From assembly GCF_932526225.1 (NCBI RefSeq), contig NC_064045.1:13140442-13200441 (forward strand): 60,000 bases of DNA, in the 5' to 3' direction. Within the stretch, counting starts at the first letter, position 1. Every line of letters starts with the position of its first letter. Source of the stretch: Nematostella vectensis. Lineage: Eukaryota > Cnidaria > Anthozoa > Actiniaria > Edwardsiidae. The notes under the pieces are model-generated. The model did no database searches. It saw nothing but the letters and a program-made list of their open reading frames with translations, and had not been told where the DNA came from. The position numbers and the translations under genes were made by a program. Of this stretch, positions 23,601-35,593 are shown one piece after another.

Positions 23601-26600
23601 CTATTCCTGGTAAGGCACTAAATGGTCCAGTCTCAACATTCCTGGCAAGGCACTAAATGGTCCAGTCTAACCATTCCTGGTAAGGCACTAAATGGTCCAG
23701 TCTCACCATTCCTGGCAAGGCATTAAATGGTCCAGTCTCACCATTCCTGGCAAGGCACTAAATGGTCCAGTCTCACCATTCCTGGCAAGGCACTAAATGG
23801 TCTAGTCTCACCATTCCTGGTAAGGCACTAAATGGCCAAGTCTCAACATTCTTGGCAAGGCACTAAATGGTCCAGTCTCACCATTCCTGGCAAGGCACGA
23901 AATGGTCCAGTCTCACCATTCCTGGCAAGGCACTAAATGGTTTAGTCTCACCATTCCTGGCAAGGCACTAAATGGTTTAGTCTCACCATTCCTGGCAAGG
24001 CATTAAATGGTCCAGTCTCACCATTCCTGGTAAGGCACTAAATGGTCCAGTCTCACCATTCCTGGTAAGGCACTAAATGGTCCAGTCTCACCATTCCTGG
24101 CAAGGCACTAAATGGTCCAGTCTCACCATTCCTGGCAAGGCACTAAATGGTCCAGTCTCACCATTCCTGGCAAGGCACTAAATGGTCCAGTCTCACCATT
24201 CCTGGCAAGGCACTAAATGGTCCAGTCTCACCATTCCTGGCAAGGCACTAAATGGTCCAGTCTCACCATTCCTGGCAAGGCACTAAATGGTCCAGTCTCA
24301 CCATTCCTGGCAAGGCACTAAATGGTCCAGTCTCACCATTCCTGGCAAGGCACTAAATGGTCCAGTCTCACCATTCCTGGCAAGGCACTAAATGGTCCAG
24401 TCTCAACATTCCTGGTAAGGCACTAAATGGTCCAGTCTCACCATTCCTGGCAAGGCACTAAATGGTTTAGTCTCACCATTCCTGGTAAGGCACTAAATGG
24501 TTTAGTCTCACCATTCCTGGCAAGGCACTAAATGGTCCAGTCTCACCATTCCTGGCAAGGCACTAAATGGTCCAGTCTCACCATTCCTGGTAAGGCACTA
24601 AATGGTCCAGTCTCACCATTCCTGGTAAGGCACTAAATGGTCCAGTCTCACCATTCCTGGTAAGGCACTAAATGGTCCAGTCTCACCATTCCTGGTAAGG
24701 CACTAAATGGTCCAGTCTCACCATTCCTGGCAAGGCACTAAATGGTCCAGTCTCACCATTCCTGGTAAGGCACTAAATGGTCCAGTCTCACCATTCCTGG
24801 CAAGGCACTAAATGGTCCAGTCTCACCATTCCTGGCAAGGCACTAAATGGTCCAGTCTCACCATTCCTGGTAAGGCACTAAATGGTCCAGTCTCACCATT
24901 CCTGGTAAGGCACTAAATGGTCCAGTCTCACTATTCCTGGTAAGGCACTAAATGGTCCAGTCTCACTATTCCTGGTAAGGCACTAAATGGTCCAGTCTCA
25001 ACATTCCTGGCAAGGCACTAAATGGTCCAGTCTCACCATTTCTGGTAAGGCACTAAATGGTCCAGTCTCACCATTCCTGGTAAGGCACTAAATGGTCCAG
25101 TCTAACCATTCCTGGCAAGGCATTAAATGGTTCAGTCTCACCATTCCTGGCAAGGCATTAAATGGTCCAGTCTCACCATTCCTGGTAAGGCACTAAATGG
25201 TCCAGTCTCACCATTCCTGGCAAGGCACTAAATGGTCCAGTCTCAACATTCCTGGTAAGGCACCAAATGGTCCAGTCTCACCATTCCTGGCAAGGCACTA
25301 AATGGTCCAGTCTCACCATTCCTGTGAAGGCACTAAATGATCCAGTCTCACCATTCCTGGCAAGGCACTAAATGGTCCAATCTCACCATTCCTGGTAAGG
25401 CACTAAATGGTCCAGTCTCACTATTCCTGGTAAGGCACTAAATGGTCCAGTCTCAACATTCCTGGCAAGGCACTAAATGGTCCAGTCTCACCATTCCTGG
25501 TAAGGCACTAAATGGTCCAGTCTCACCATTCCTGGTAAGGCACTAAATGGTCCAGTCTCACCATTCCTGGCAAGGCATTAAATGGTTCAGTCTCACCATT
25601 CCTGGCAAGGCATTAAATGTTCCAGTCTCACCATTCCTGGTAAGGCACTAAATGGTCCAGTCTCACCATTCCTGGCAAGGCACTAAATGGTCCAGTCTCA
25701 ACATTCCTGGTAAGGCACCAAATGGTCCAGTCTCACCATTCCTGGCAAGGCACTAAATGGTCCAGTCTCACCATTCCTGGCAAGGCACTAAATGGTCCAG
25801 TCTCACCATTCCTGGCAAGGCACTAACTGGTCCAGTCTCACCATTCCTGGTAAGGCACTAAATGGTCCAGTCTCAACATTCTTGGCAAGGAACTTAATGG
25901 CCCAGTCTCAACATTCTTGGCAAGGCACTAAATGGTCCAGTCTCACCATTCCTGGTAAGGCACTAAATGATCCAGTCTCACCATTCCTGGCAAGGCATTA
26001 AATGGTTCAGTCTCACCATTCCTGGCAAGGCACTAAATGGTCCAGTCTCACCATTCCTGGCAAGGCATTAAATGGTCCAGTCTCACCATTCCTGGCAAGG
26101 CACTAAATGGTCCAGTGTCACCATTCCTGATAAGGCACTAAATGGTCCAGTCTCACTATTCCTGGTAAGGCACTAAATGGTCCAGTCTCACCATTCCTGG
26201 CAAGGCACTAAATGGTCCAGTGTCACCATTCCTGGTAAGGCACTAAATGGTCCAGTCTCACTATTCCTGGTAAGGCACTAAATGGTCCAGTCTCAACATT
26301 CCTGGCAAGGCACTAAATGGTCCAGTCTCACTATTCCTGGTAAGGCACTAAATGGTCCAGTCTCACCATTCCTGGCAAGGCATTAAATGGTCCAGTCTCA
26401 CCATTCCTGGCAAGGCACTAAATGGTCCAGTCTCACCATTCCTGGCAAGGCACTAAATGGTCTAGTCTCATCATTCCTGGTAAGGCACTAAATGGCCAAG
26501 TCTCAACATTCTTGGCAAGGCACTAAATGGTCCAGTCTCACCATTCCTGGCAAGGCACGAAATGGTCCAGTCTCACCATTCCTGGCAAGGCACTAAATGG

Positions 26601-27363
26601 TTTAGTCTCACCATTCCTGGTAAGGCACTAAATGGTTTAGTCTCACCATTCCTGGCAAGGCACTAAATGGTCCAGTCTCACCATTCCTGGCAAGGCACTA
26701 AATGGTCCAGTCTCACCATTCCTGGCAAGGCACTAAATGGTCCAGTCTCACCATTCCTGGTAAGGCACTAAATGGTCCAGTCTCACCATTCCTGGCAAGG
26801 CACTAAATGGTCCAGTCTCACCATTCCTGGCAAGGCACTAAATGGTCCAGTCTCAACATTCTTGGCAAGGCACTAAATGGTCTAGTCTCACCATTCCTGG
26901 TAAGGCACTAAATGGCCCAGTCTCAACATTCTTGGCAAGGCACTAAATGGTCCAGTCTCACCATTCCTGGCAAGGCACTAAATGGTCCAGTCTCACCATT
27001 CCTGGCAAGGCACTAAATGGTCCAGCCTCAACATTCTTGGCAAGGCACTAAATGGTCCAGTCTCACCATTCCTGGTAAGGCACTAAATGGTCCAGTCTCA
27101 CCATTCCTGGCAAGGCACTAAATGGTCCAGTCTCACCATTCCTGGTAAGGCACTAAATGGTCCAGTCTAACCATTCCTGGCAAGGCACTAAATGGTCCAG
27201 TTTCACCATTCCTGATAAGGCACTAAATGGTCCAGTCTCACCATTCCTGGCAAGGCACTTAATGGTCCAGTCTCACCATTCCTGGCAAGGCAATAAGTGG
27301 TCCAGTCTCACCATTCCTGGCAAGGCACTATATGGTCCAGTCTTACCATTCCTGGTAAGGTAA
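20605..27363. repeat. 35-bp satellite, ~193 monomers
   Basis: Consensus monomer GGTCCAGTCTCACCATTCCT then GGCAAGGCACTAAAT, with common variants CTGGTAAGG, TCAACATT and TTAATGG. The period is 35 bp. A block of about 1.77 kb (about 22230-24000) is repeated near-identically at about 24890-26660, an offset of 2660 bp or 76 monomers. A smaller block repeats at 455 bp (13 monomers) around 21440 and 21895. Small open frames inside are artefacts. Confidence 0.98.
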
Positions 27364-27611
27364 CACCAGTTTCATTAAAATTTACTGAATGTTCCATTTA
27401 ATCTTAAAACCTACTTTAATTAAGAATGTAACGGATTACTAACGTTAGGTCAGTAATCAATATATTTCGTAAACTATTATTACTTACATTTACAGTGATA
27501 ACATTCAAATTTTGTTGAGATTAACTGTACCGTTTAGACTATCGAAACTGTAGCAACAACTGTAGCATAAGCTGCATGCATGCTTTACGGGCCTATTTTT
27601 AGAAAGGCGGA
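27364..27611. other. unique spacer between satellite and NLR-like gene
   Basis: About 250 bp of non-repetitive AT-rich DNA, presumably the 3' UTR or flank of the minus-strand NLR-like gene. Confidence 0.5.
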
Positions 27612-27653
27612 TAGTCTAGTTTTACCATTCCTGGTATGGTGCCAAATGGTCCA
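27612..27653 (-). repeat. isolated satellite monomer spanning a stop codon
   Basis: This 42-bp segment matches the 35-bp monomer (plus a few bases of the next one) at about 33 of 42 positions by eye. On the minus strand it encodes the last ten residues of the NLR-like protein (LDHLAPYQEW) and its TAA stop at 27622-27624. The satellite monomer in the same frame reads LDHLVPYQEW followed by TGA. Confidence 0.85.
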
Positions 27654-30600
27654 AATAGAATGTCAGCTTTTTTCCTTTTGCGGCAAATTTAGCCCACAGG
27701 AACACCTTTTTGCTGGTGAACAAGTATAATTGTCCCAAAACCCCACATTCCATAATAACATGGAATATCTCGGGGCATTCAATTTGGCAGTCAATTGAGA
27801 GGGACTTGTCGTACACAGTCAGCAGCTGGCGAGGATGGCTGTTCAAATTTTGTGTCTGCACCTTTACGATGAAACGTCGGCTGCTTCGCGGATCGAGTTT
27901 AGGTCCTTCGCCGAGTCCTTTGAGATGAGATCCGAATTCCCTGATTCCACGTTTTGATTCGCCAAAAAACAATGTCGAGATAGTAGCCGTGACCGAATAA
28001 AGACCAGTCACGCTCTTACATAGCAATTTGTGCTTCGCCAGGTGCATTTTCTGGCATGTTTGGTCACAGTAGGATGCGACACGACAGTTTGAGCAGGTCT
28101 TCAGTTTGCCTGTTCGGTGACAAAAGGCACAGTGTTGTGTTACAGGCATTGCTTGTTCCTTTGGGTGGAACATGGTTTCCTCGCCATTGTTCTTTAACGT
28201 GTTACTGCCGACTATCGGGGGTGTGGTGTAAAATCTTGTCTCACCAGGGGGAAGGTAGAAATTTTTTCCATCGTCCAAATCATCTGCTTTTGTCTTTGAG
28301 AGATCTATGTTTTCACCAAAGTATAACCAAGGGCCAATATGGTTTCTCACTGTGTTTGATTCAATGGAAATGCGACCAGAAAAGTTCAGACCGATGAAAA
28401 TACCTCCGCATTTGTTAGAGTATAATTCGTTGTTTTGAATAGATGCCGACGTCTTGGTTTTTGCAATAATACCCCAGAATCCGTTTTCAAATATCTCATT
28501 GTGAAATACACAGACGTTCGCACAATCCAGTGATATACCGAAAGGACGATTGTGATAGATTCGGTTACTTGATATTTTGGAGAGTTCATTGCTTAAACGA
28601 ACGAGAATCCCTTCCCCATGGTTCTCAAATATTCTGTTGTTGACAATCTCACTTGCATTAGCGTACGGTCCAAGAAGTACACCGTGAAAGTTGTTGGCGA
28701 AAATATCACAGTCCGTGACTGTAAGCCTCGCTCCTTCTCTGGCTTCTAGACCCATCTGCTGGTTCTTGTAAACTCGACAGGATATCACAGACATTGCAGA
28801 GCCAGAACCATGACAAAGTGCCCCGCCGCCTCCACAGTCAAAAACGCTACAGTATTTGAGAACTGCGCTGCTTTGATCGAAAATCTGGATGCCTGGATTT
28901 CCCGTCCTTCCACTTGCCTTTGACATTTGTGCTCCTAATGGGTCAGTTATTCGGCAGGGGTTTCCCATGTCAGCAATGCATCCTGGACCTCCATCGCAGT
29001 AGGGGAAGTCTTTACAGCCATGTCTTCCAGCAGATATATTACATTCTAACATTGTCAGGGATCCCATTCGACACACAATTGCCTCACTACCTTTGGCCAC
29101 AGTGACATTTTCGATGCAGCAGTTTGCACCAAACACAACCCACGTTTCATGAAGTGTGATAGATACACGTCCTATTCCCACGATCTGCACGTCTGCCGAT
29201 ATCATAACGATTCCATGCCGTAGTTCGTAACTACCTTCGTGCAACAGAATAGTCGTGTTATTCTCAATCTGTGAAACCAGTTCTGAAGCGTCCTTAACCT
29301 CAACAATATGTGAGGACATATTTTTGAAGACAGGGCTCTCTCTAAAAGTTAGATCATAGTACTGAGCAAGGGCAGCTGCGCACAGAAATCTGCCTCGCCG
29401 ATGTTTATCACCAGGATGAAGTCGTGAAAGTTCGTGCAATGCCCACGCCTTTCGCTGTAAGGCTTTTCCAAAATGCTCTTCCAGCTTTAGACAGCTCTCG
29501 CAATCTGCCAATGCCTCTTTCGGTTTGTTTATCTTCAAATGACACAAAGCACGATTGGAAAACAGTCGATGGTCCGTCTTGGTGAGCTCAATACCCTTTG
29601 TGTACCAATCAAGAGCTTCTTGGAATTCTCCTCTCTTTACTGCATCGTTGCCTTTTTCTCGGAAATCATTGGCCTTTTTCTGCAAATCACTTGCAACACT
29701 GGAATAACCTTCTTGCTCACACTTCGGTACGATGCAATGTGATATCAATTTGTATTGCTTGTTTTGCAGTGGAACCTTGAAGTGGTTCAGATAGGCCATC
29801 GTTTCTTCTGACGGTGAGTTTGGCAGACTGCTCAGTACTTCAAGCTTAAGACGCTGCAGGTCTTGAGCTTTGACCTTCTCGCGGCAAACATTGAGAAAAA
29901 CAGAAGCCTCATAGAACAGTTTAGCGGTTTCTTCAGTGTACATGACGTCTTTGCTAGACCCTCTTTCTTTTTCAACGAAGAAAATAATATGGTCCTGGAG
30001 TGAGCATGCATGACGGGCAAGCTTTGCCCAAAGATGGAGCGACGGGGGTTTATCCTCGGCAAACACAGCATCGCCCATAAAGCTCTCGCAAACTTCCTTT
30101 GGATTTCTCGCTTTTGAAAAAGCAAAATTCAGCATTCGCACAGCACTCGAGAGGGCGACTTTCTTGTCATCATCCTTGACTCTACTTCGGATAACCTCTT
30201 GCACGACACGGTGAACGCTGTAGGAGTGGTCTGAGAATTTCCGGAACAGCGAGAAGTTTGTCAAGAGTTCAAGTAGCTCTGACACGCTTATAGCACTAGC
30301 CGTAGCTTCCTTCAAGTCTTCGTCGTCAATCTTCGGCAGACCCTCATTGATTATTTCAACGGGTATGTCATCCGGGGAGAGAAAAGTGGACACATTCATA
30401 ATGAGCGAAGCTGCATTGCCGATATCTAGTTCCTCTGATTGTTTTTTTACGTAATCAAAGTTGAGTTGCCACGTTGTGTAAACAGAGGTTCTCTCTTTTG
30501 AGCTGATGTAATGTGCGCTGATTCTCTTCATAAGAAGCAATCTTTTCTTCTTAAACTGCTGTAAATATTCGGTAAACGAGCACTTGCGTTGATAAATGTA

Positions 30601-33487
30601 TGCACCAGCTTGATCTAAGGCCAATGGAAGACATCCTAACTCTTGTACTAATTCGGTGATTACAGAGTCTTCGTGGTCACTGTCTTCACGGTTGGCTCTT
30701 TTTTTCAGGAACATCACACTATCAGGCTCATCCATTGTGATAAGCTCAATGCATCTGTCTTCATCTACATCTTGGATATCTGCTGGAATGAGTGCCTTCT
30801 CTCTTCTCGTTGTGATGATTACGTGACCGGAAGCGCTTCTTTTCCATGAACCATTAAGAAACTTCATCATTTCCTCAGACAATTCTGACGCGTCCAGATT
30901 GTCAACAACGACGCACCAGTAGTCCTTGCGTGTCTGAAACCAGTCGAGAACATTGGACAAGGTTTGTGCTAGGTCTTCTCCTGAACAGCCAATCTGACGA
31001 CACATCTCAGTTAAGGTGATATTGAAGTCTCGCTCGCTCTCACCTGTTAGCCAGTACACTCCCGCGCTGTATTGCTCCTTCTGTCTCCAAACATGCTCCA
31101 GGGCAATTGAAGTCTTTCCTGTTCCTCCGAGTCCACTGATAAGGGTAAGTGTACATGTTTGTTTGGATTCGTCTAATGGACCGTCAAGCATGCTCATCTC
31201 TTTCTCTCGGCCACAGAAATAGGGGTTACGGTTGGGTGCCTGGAACGTGATTGGATCACGATGGTGTCCACCTCCTGCCGCGATCTTCGTCTCAAGTGTC
31301 CCAACTCGCTCTTTAATCTCCTCATGTTCGCCTTCAACGACCTCGACCCTTTGTGTCAACTTATCTTGGCTCTCTTTTACACCATCCATCTCACAGTTCA
31401 GACTTTCTTGTCCTGAATGCAACGATTCCACGTTTAAGTTCAGGTCACCAACCAAAGAAGACAGTTCCCCAAGCTTCGCCTTGTTTTGAGAAGCTTGTTC
31501 TCTGCATTCGACAAGTAACCCGCTCATCCTGCCAAGCTCGTTTGATACCTTTTCAGACTCTTCTTCATTACTCTCCTTCGCTGTCTGAACTTCAGCTAGT
31601 AATTTAGCAACCTCCCCGCTGACTAGATTTAGCAGATCGGCATCGACTACGCTACCCATACACAGCTGCACTCCTAGAAAACAAATTATTATTTTTAGTA
31701 CACACACGCTTTCGCAACTTTATGACTTAACCGTGTACGGCTGCCGGTTTACTTGTTGTGATGTGCTTATAACTCACCTCTAATTTCCCAGTCTTTAAGC
31801 TCATCCAGTAGCTTTGTTTCATCTGCCAGACTTAAGCCTAAGTTTCGAATAAGCGTGTCTATCTTCTGTATGCAGACGTTAAACTGTATTTGCTCCCAGT
31901 CGTCAAAATTGCAGTGCCCCCATTCGTTGCGGACAGTGCTTCGCACATCTCTGGCACTGTTTTGAACTGGTGTAGAAAAGGCACTGCTCGTTGCAAGGAT
32001 TCCAAGAGAAGCAGAGGCATCACATGTAGAGTCAAACCCTAAAAAACAAAAGGGGAACTATACTCAAGGAACTATGAAGGATATCAAAAGAAATAAAAGA
32101 ATTAGGACTTGGTCTAAGAAATGACTGTAGACCAATCGAATGCCAGATTGACTAACGACGACAACAACAGCAACATAGTGCACTGAGTTATCCGAGCACA
32201 GTCTGGAATAATACTCTATTGTGTACTTGACAATTTTATGCCACACAGATTTAGGCAAAAAAATAACGAAGTGTATCTTTACGAGCATTCATTTTTCGCT
32301 TTGTTCAGTAAACAAGTGGGCAACAAATACCTGTGAACTTTGCCATTTCCGGACGCAGATAAAGTTTAGCAAAATCAATCGCTGATACGACTTTATAATC
32401 GTATGCCTTCTTTGACAATCTTGATCTGTTGTTGTTAATACTTTCGTAGTTGAACTGGAATCCAACATTATTGTCTTTCTTGAGGAAGCCAGGATGTGCT
32501 TGGGAATGAATGTTGTACGATGTCTTGTGGAGAGCATAATGATTCTGTATTTTAGGGGCGATGTATTTGTGTAAAGCTGGAAGTAAAACTTTATTCAAGC
32601 AAATCCCGACTACCATCCATCGCTTCTCGTTCTCTGATAGACTCAATATGCTTGCTGGTCCTTCATAATGAAAGAAAGTGAGGTAATATCATTAGGTGAC
32701 ATGGCTAAAAAAGTAGCAACCCGATTAGCTGTTACTTAAGCAAATACACTTTTCCGTGCTACCAGGGGTTTGACATGTGAAAGCCAAAATCGTTAGGAGA
32801 ATTCCTAGGACCACTCCCCCCTTCAATTTACTAATTGTTTTGTTGAGATTTAATATTTCTAAAAACGTTTCTTGAATAGCTGTAACCTCAAAGCTGTAGT
32901 AAAATAAATTTATGGGGACCGTTGTGCATTCTACGGGCTGAAATGAACAAATCAGAAGTTTGCTAATTGCTCTTTTTAGTGAAAATAGTAATACTGTAGA
33001 GTTGACGTTCTGGGGCATTAATATGATTTGACCCAATCTCAGGATATATTTTTAAATTGAATCTGAGTCAGGCCAGAAACACATTTATGCCCGCAAACCT
33101 CAACTATATTGTTATATTAATACTGGTTTTATCTACATTTCTAATCTGTTTCTAAACAACGGTTTTCTGTGGCATCCAAACAACCTACATTTCAAAATCA
33201 GCTAATTACAATTCAATTCAATCAAATACTCTCCACCAATCAGAGGGCTGCATTTTAACATCCTTCACTCTCCACCATTCAGAAGCTAGCATTGACTGCA
33301 TGGGTACACTTTTGCCTCTCTCTCCAAAACATATCTTACTACTAATTTTTTATTTCATTTAAGTTATAAACTAAAATATGTGGTATGATAAGACGATAAT
33401 ACCTCCTCCTGCAGCTGTTACTGGTGGAGGTGGCACTGTTCTTGGAGCCATCGGTGGAGGCTTGGTTACGAGATGCACACTGGCCAT
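27622..33487 (-). CDS. NLR-like protein: HEPN - NB-ARC - TPR - beta-helix - MYND
   Basis: Exons 33487-33403, 32660-32331, 32038-31778 and 31673-27622 (minus) join in phase to 1575 residues. Residues 30-225 form a DZIP3/hRUL138-like HEPN domain (LSENEKRWMVVG, YDYKVVSAIDFAKLYL, VRNEWGHCNFDDW). A coiled coil follows (about 235-360). NB-ARC has the P-loop GLGGTGKT (406-413), Walker B VVVDN (480-484), IITTRR (511-516) and LGCLPLAL (571-578), then a winged helix around 713-724. A TPR module spans about 889-974. A right-handed beta-helix-like region (about 1014-1384) shows repeated N-x-I-F-x-N motifs. A complete MYND zinc finger has C1407, C1410, C1419, C1422, C1428, C1432, H1440 and C1444. By family it is a cytosolic STAND-type sensor, probably in innate immunity; the ligand is unknown. 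Confidence 0.9.
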
Positions 33488-34161
33488 TTTTGAATGTGTG
33501 TTTTAAAATATCCTGTGCTAAAAATGTAAATCAAATTTATTAAAACCTGTTTAACGTTTTATACATATCACGGATTGTTTAGGACATTTTATGGAGCTAC
33601 ATGTTTAGCTTGGAATAGATAAGACAGAATGTTTTTCCAGCTTTTTTATATTTATGTACTTTTTTAGTGTAGAAGGCAGGCCATGGACAGGGATGAGCCA
33701 AGAAGGGGACAAAAAAAAGAAGAAAAAAGAAGAATATAGTATTGGGGAATAAACAAATCTTTTGTATTTTATTTATATGTCTTCATGCACCAAGCCCCCC
33801 CCCCCCCCCCCCCCTAACAAGAAATGAAACATACTGGCTATGCAACCAGGAGAGTAACAATAGCATGCACAGTACCAAGTATGACCCTGGGCACCCTGTG
33901 GTTTAGTGAACAAAAGCTTTGACTTAGACAATGGCAACGAAAGATCACAGCTGGTTTAGCAAGCTAGTGACATCATTGCAGGAAAGTGTGAAATTTGGAA
34001 GATTTAAGCAGGAAATTCCAATATTGTACAATGTGCAATTGCTATCTCTAAAATCCTCTAGACTTTAGATTTTGGTGTATTTTGATTTATCTAAATAAAT
34101 GAAGGTGGTTATACAGGAAGGCACTTATTTCAGAGTCTGTTTTATCTCTAGTCTTTACTCT
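33488..34161. other. upstream region of the NLR-like gene
   Basis: Presumed promoter and 5' UTR region of the minus-strand gene. It includes a poly-C run at about 33797-33814. No other coding signal is visible. Confidence 0.45.
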
Positions 34162-34170
34162 ATTCAGTGC

Positions 34171-34433
34171 GCGGGGTTGGGGGGGGGGGGGTACTCAGCC
34201 TGTGTTTGGGTATAGGGGTGCCGCTGGGGGGTTTGAAACCTGACCCTGTTTAGGAAAAAAATTCTGAAAAACCATACCATGTTTAGGATAACACCTTTGA
34301 TTTTAGGACCCTGTTTAGCAAGGCAACCTGTTCCCTGTTTAGGACAGCCTTGCTTAAAATTATGTACCCTGTTCAGGACAGAGAGTCCCGAAATGTATAC
34401 CCTGTATAGCCCATATAAGGGAGTACCCCCCGG
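34171..34433. mobile_element. MITE with G-rich TIRs and 9-bp TSD
   Basis: Ends carry GGGGGGTACTC (left) and GAGTACCCCCC (right) as inverted repeats. The direct repeat ATTCAGTGC flanks the element at 34162-34170 and 34434-34442. The interior repeats CCCTGTTTAGGA-like motifs. An 8-9-bp target duplication is compatible with hAT-type transposition. Confidence 0.8.
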
Positions 34434-35590
34434 ATTCAGTGCAACACGGTTATTCATATTTTTCCTCTAGACGAGGCGCTTCGGTGGAGACACTTATTCG
34501 AGCAATGACGGTATGTTGTAAATTTCAAAATATGAATGCCTAAAGTGTTATTCAGCCACATTGTAACAATTCTGTGCTACCACATTGCTTATCTATTAGC
34601 TATCATTCTCTAGATTCAAGTACTGGAAGCTTACTCAGAAACCCTTAGAATTCTGCGAGGTCTATTTTGCCGTGAGGTAGATGTCGAAACGATCTGTCAA
34701 TTCGGTAAGCGGTTGTCAAAGTTTGCATCCTCTCCCTCACGCTGGTATTGCAGACTCTTACCCAGTCGCTTATTAATAAAAGAACAGAAAGAAAAGAGAG
34801 CGACAGTGCTGAATTACGTATGCGCATGCGCTTGCTCTGGTGAAGACAAACACAATCGTAGTGTTGAATCGCTCGAGTAGATGTAAAAAAGGCTTACTTC
34901 AGTCGCTGTTTTGACAAACTGTACAGCATTAAAACCATACTGTACTGCGCTAGTTTTCTTAGCATTCGCCAAAATGTGACGGTTCGCCGGTAAAAAGCAG
35001 CCATTTTAAAACAAAAAGGCTGGTTTAACCGCGCGGTACTGGAACTAGTCTTGCGTTTTTCAGCACTGGCGAAGAGAGGTGTGAAGGAAAAGAGAGGGCG
35101 CGCAAGGATGTCCGGGAAGGAAGATGAGGGCGGGCAATGCGTTACGCGCCCTCATATTTAATTAGCGACTGGGTACGATTCTGCCGGTCTTAGCTATAAG
35201 GAGCTAAGCGACGAGCCTCTGGCCGCACGGCCTAGGTTTTCCCCCGGTTTTCCAGTTCTGAGTCACGCACCGATGCTTGTAGCTTCGTATTTCTAAACAA
35301 ACCGTTTTTGTAATATTACGACGTTTTCCCTTGATGATTATCCAACCACGACCTCATTCTATTCTTTCTTCAAATATTCTATATAATTAAATTGCAATTT
35401 GAGGGTTTCTGGAAGAGAATTAGCTATGTTATACTCGCCGCTGCCATATTTGTTGTGAAAATACGTTTGTTGCGAATTAGAAGGTCACGTGTTATTAATT
35501 GACAAACCACAAAGCGCCATAGGAGGATTATAACCAACCAGCCAATAAACTCTGTAGTACAAATTCTGTACTAACAACGGAACTGAAAAA
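34434..35590. other. intergenic, possible promoter region
   Basis: No coding exon recognised. A perfect NRF-1-type palindrome lies within it (see 34821-34831), so a transcription start may be nearby. Confidence 0.35.
34821..34831. promoter_or_regulatory. NRF-1-type palindrome TGCGCATGCGC
   Basis: An exact match to the palindromic NRF-1 consensus, common in animal promoters. Which transcript it would serve is unknown; the NLR-like gene start is 1.3 kb away on the minus strand. Confidence 0.4.
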
Positions 35591-35593
35591 CTT

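Noticed and set aside
20605-27363. CRISPR-like regular array
   Set aside because: The 35-bp units are contiguous with no unique spacers, and the genome is animal; it is a satellite.
31673-31707. Signal-peptide-like start of the long NLR-like open frame
   Set aside because: The hydrophobic MCVLKIIICFLG is intronic; an acceptor at 31675-31674 joins the frame to the HEPN exon in phase.
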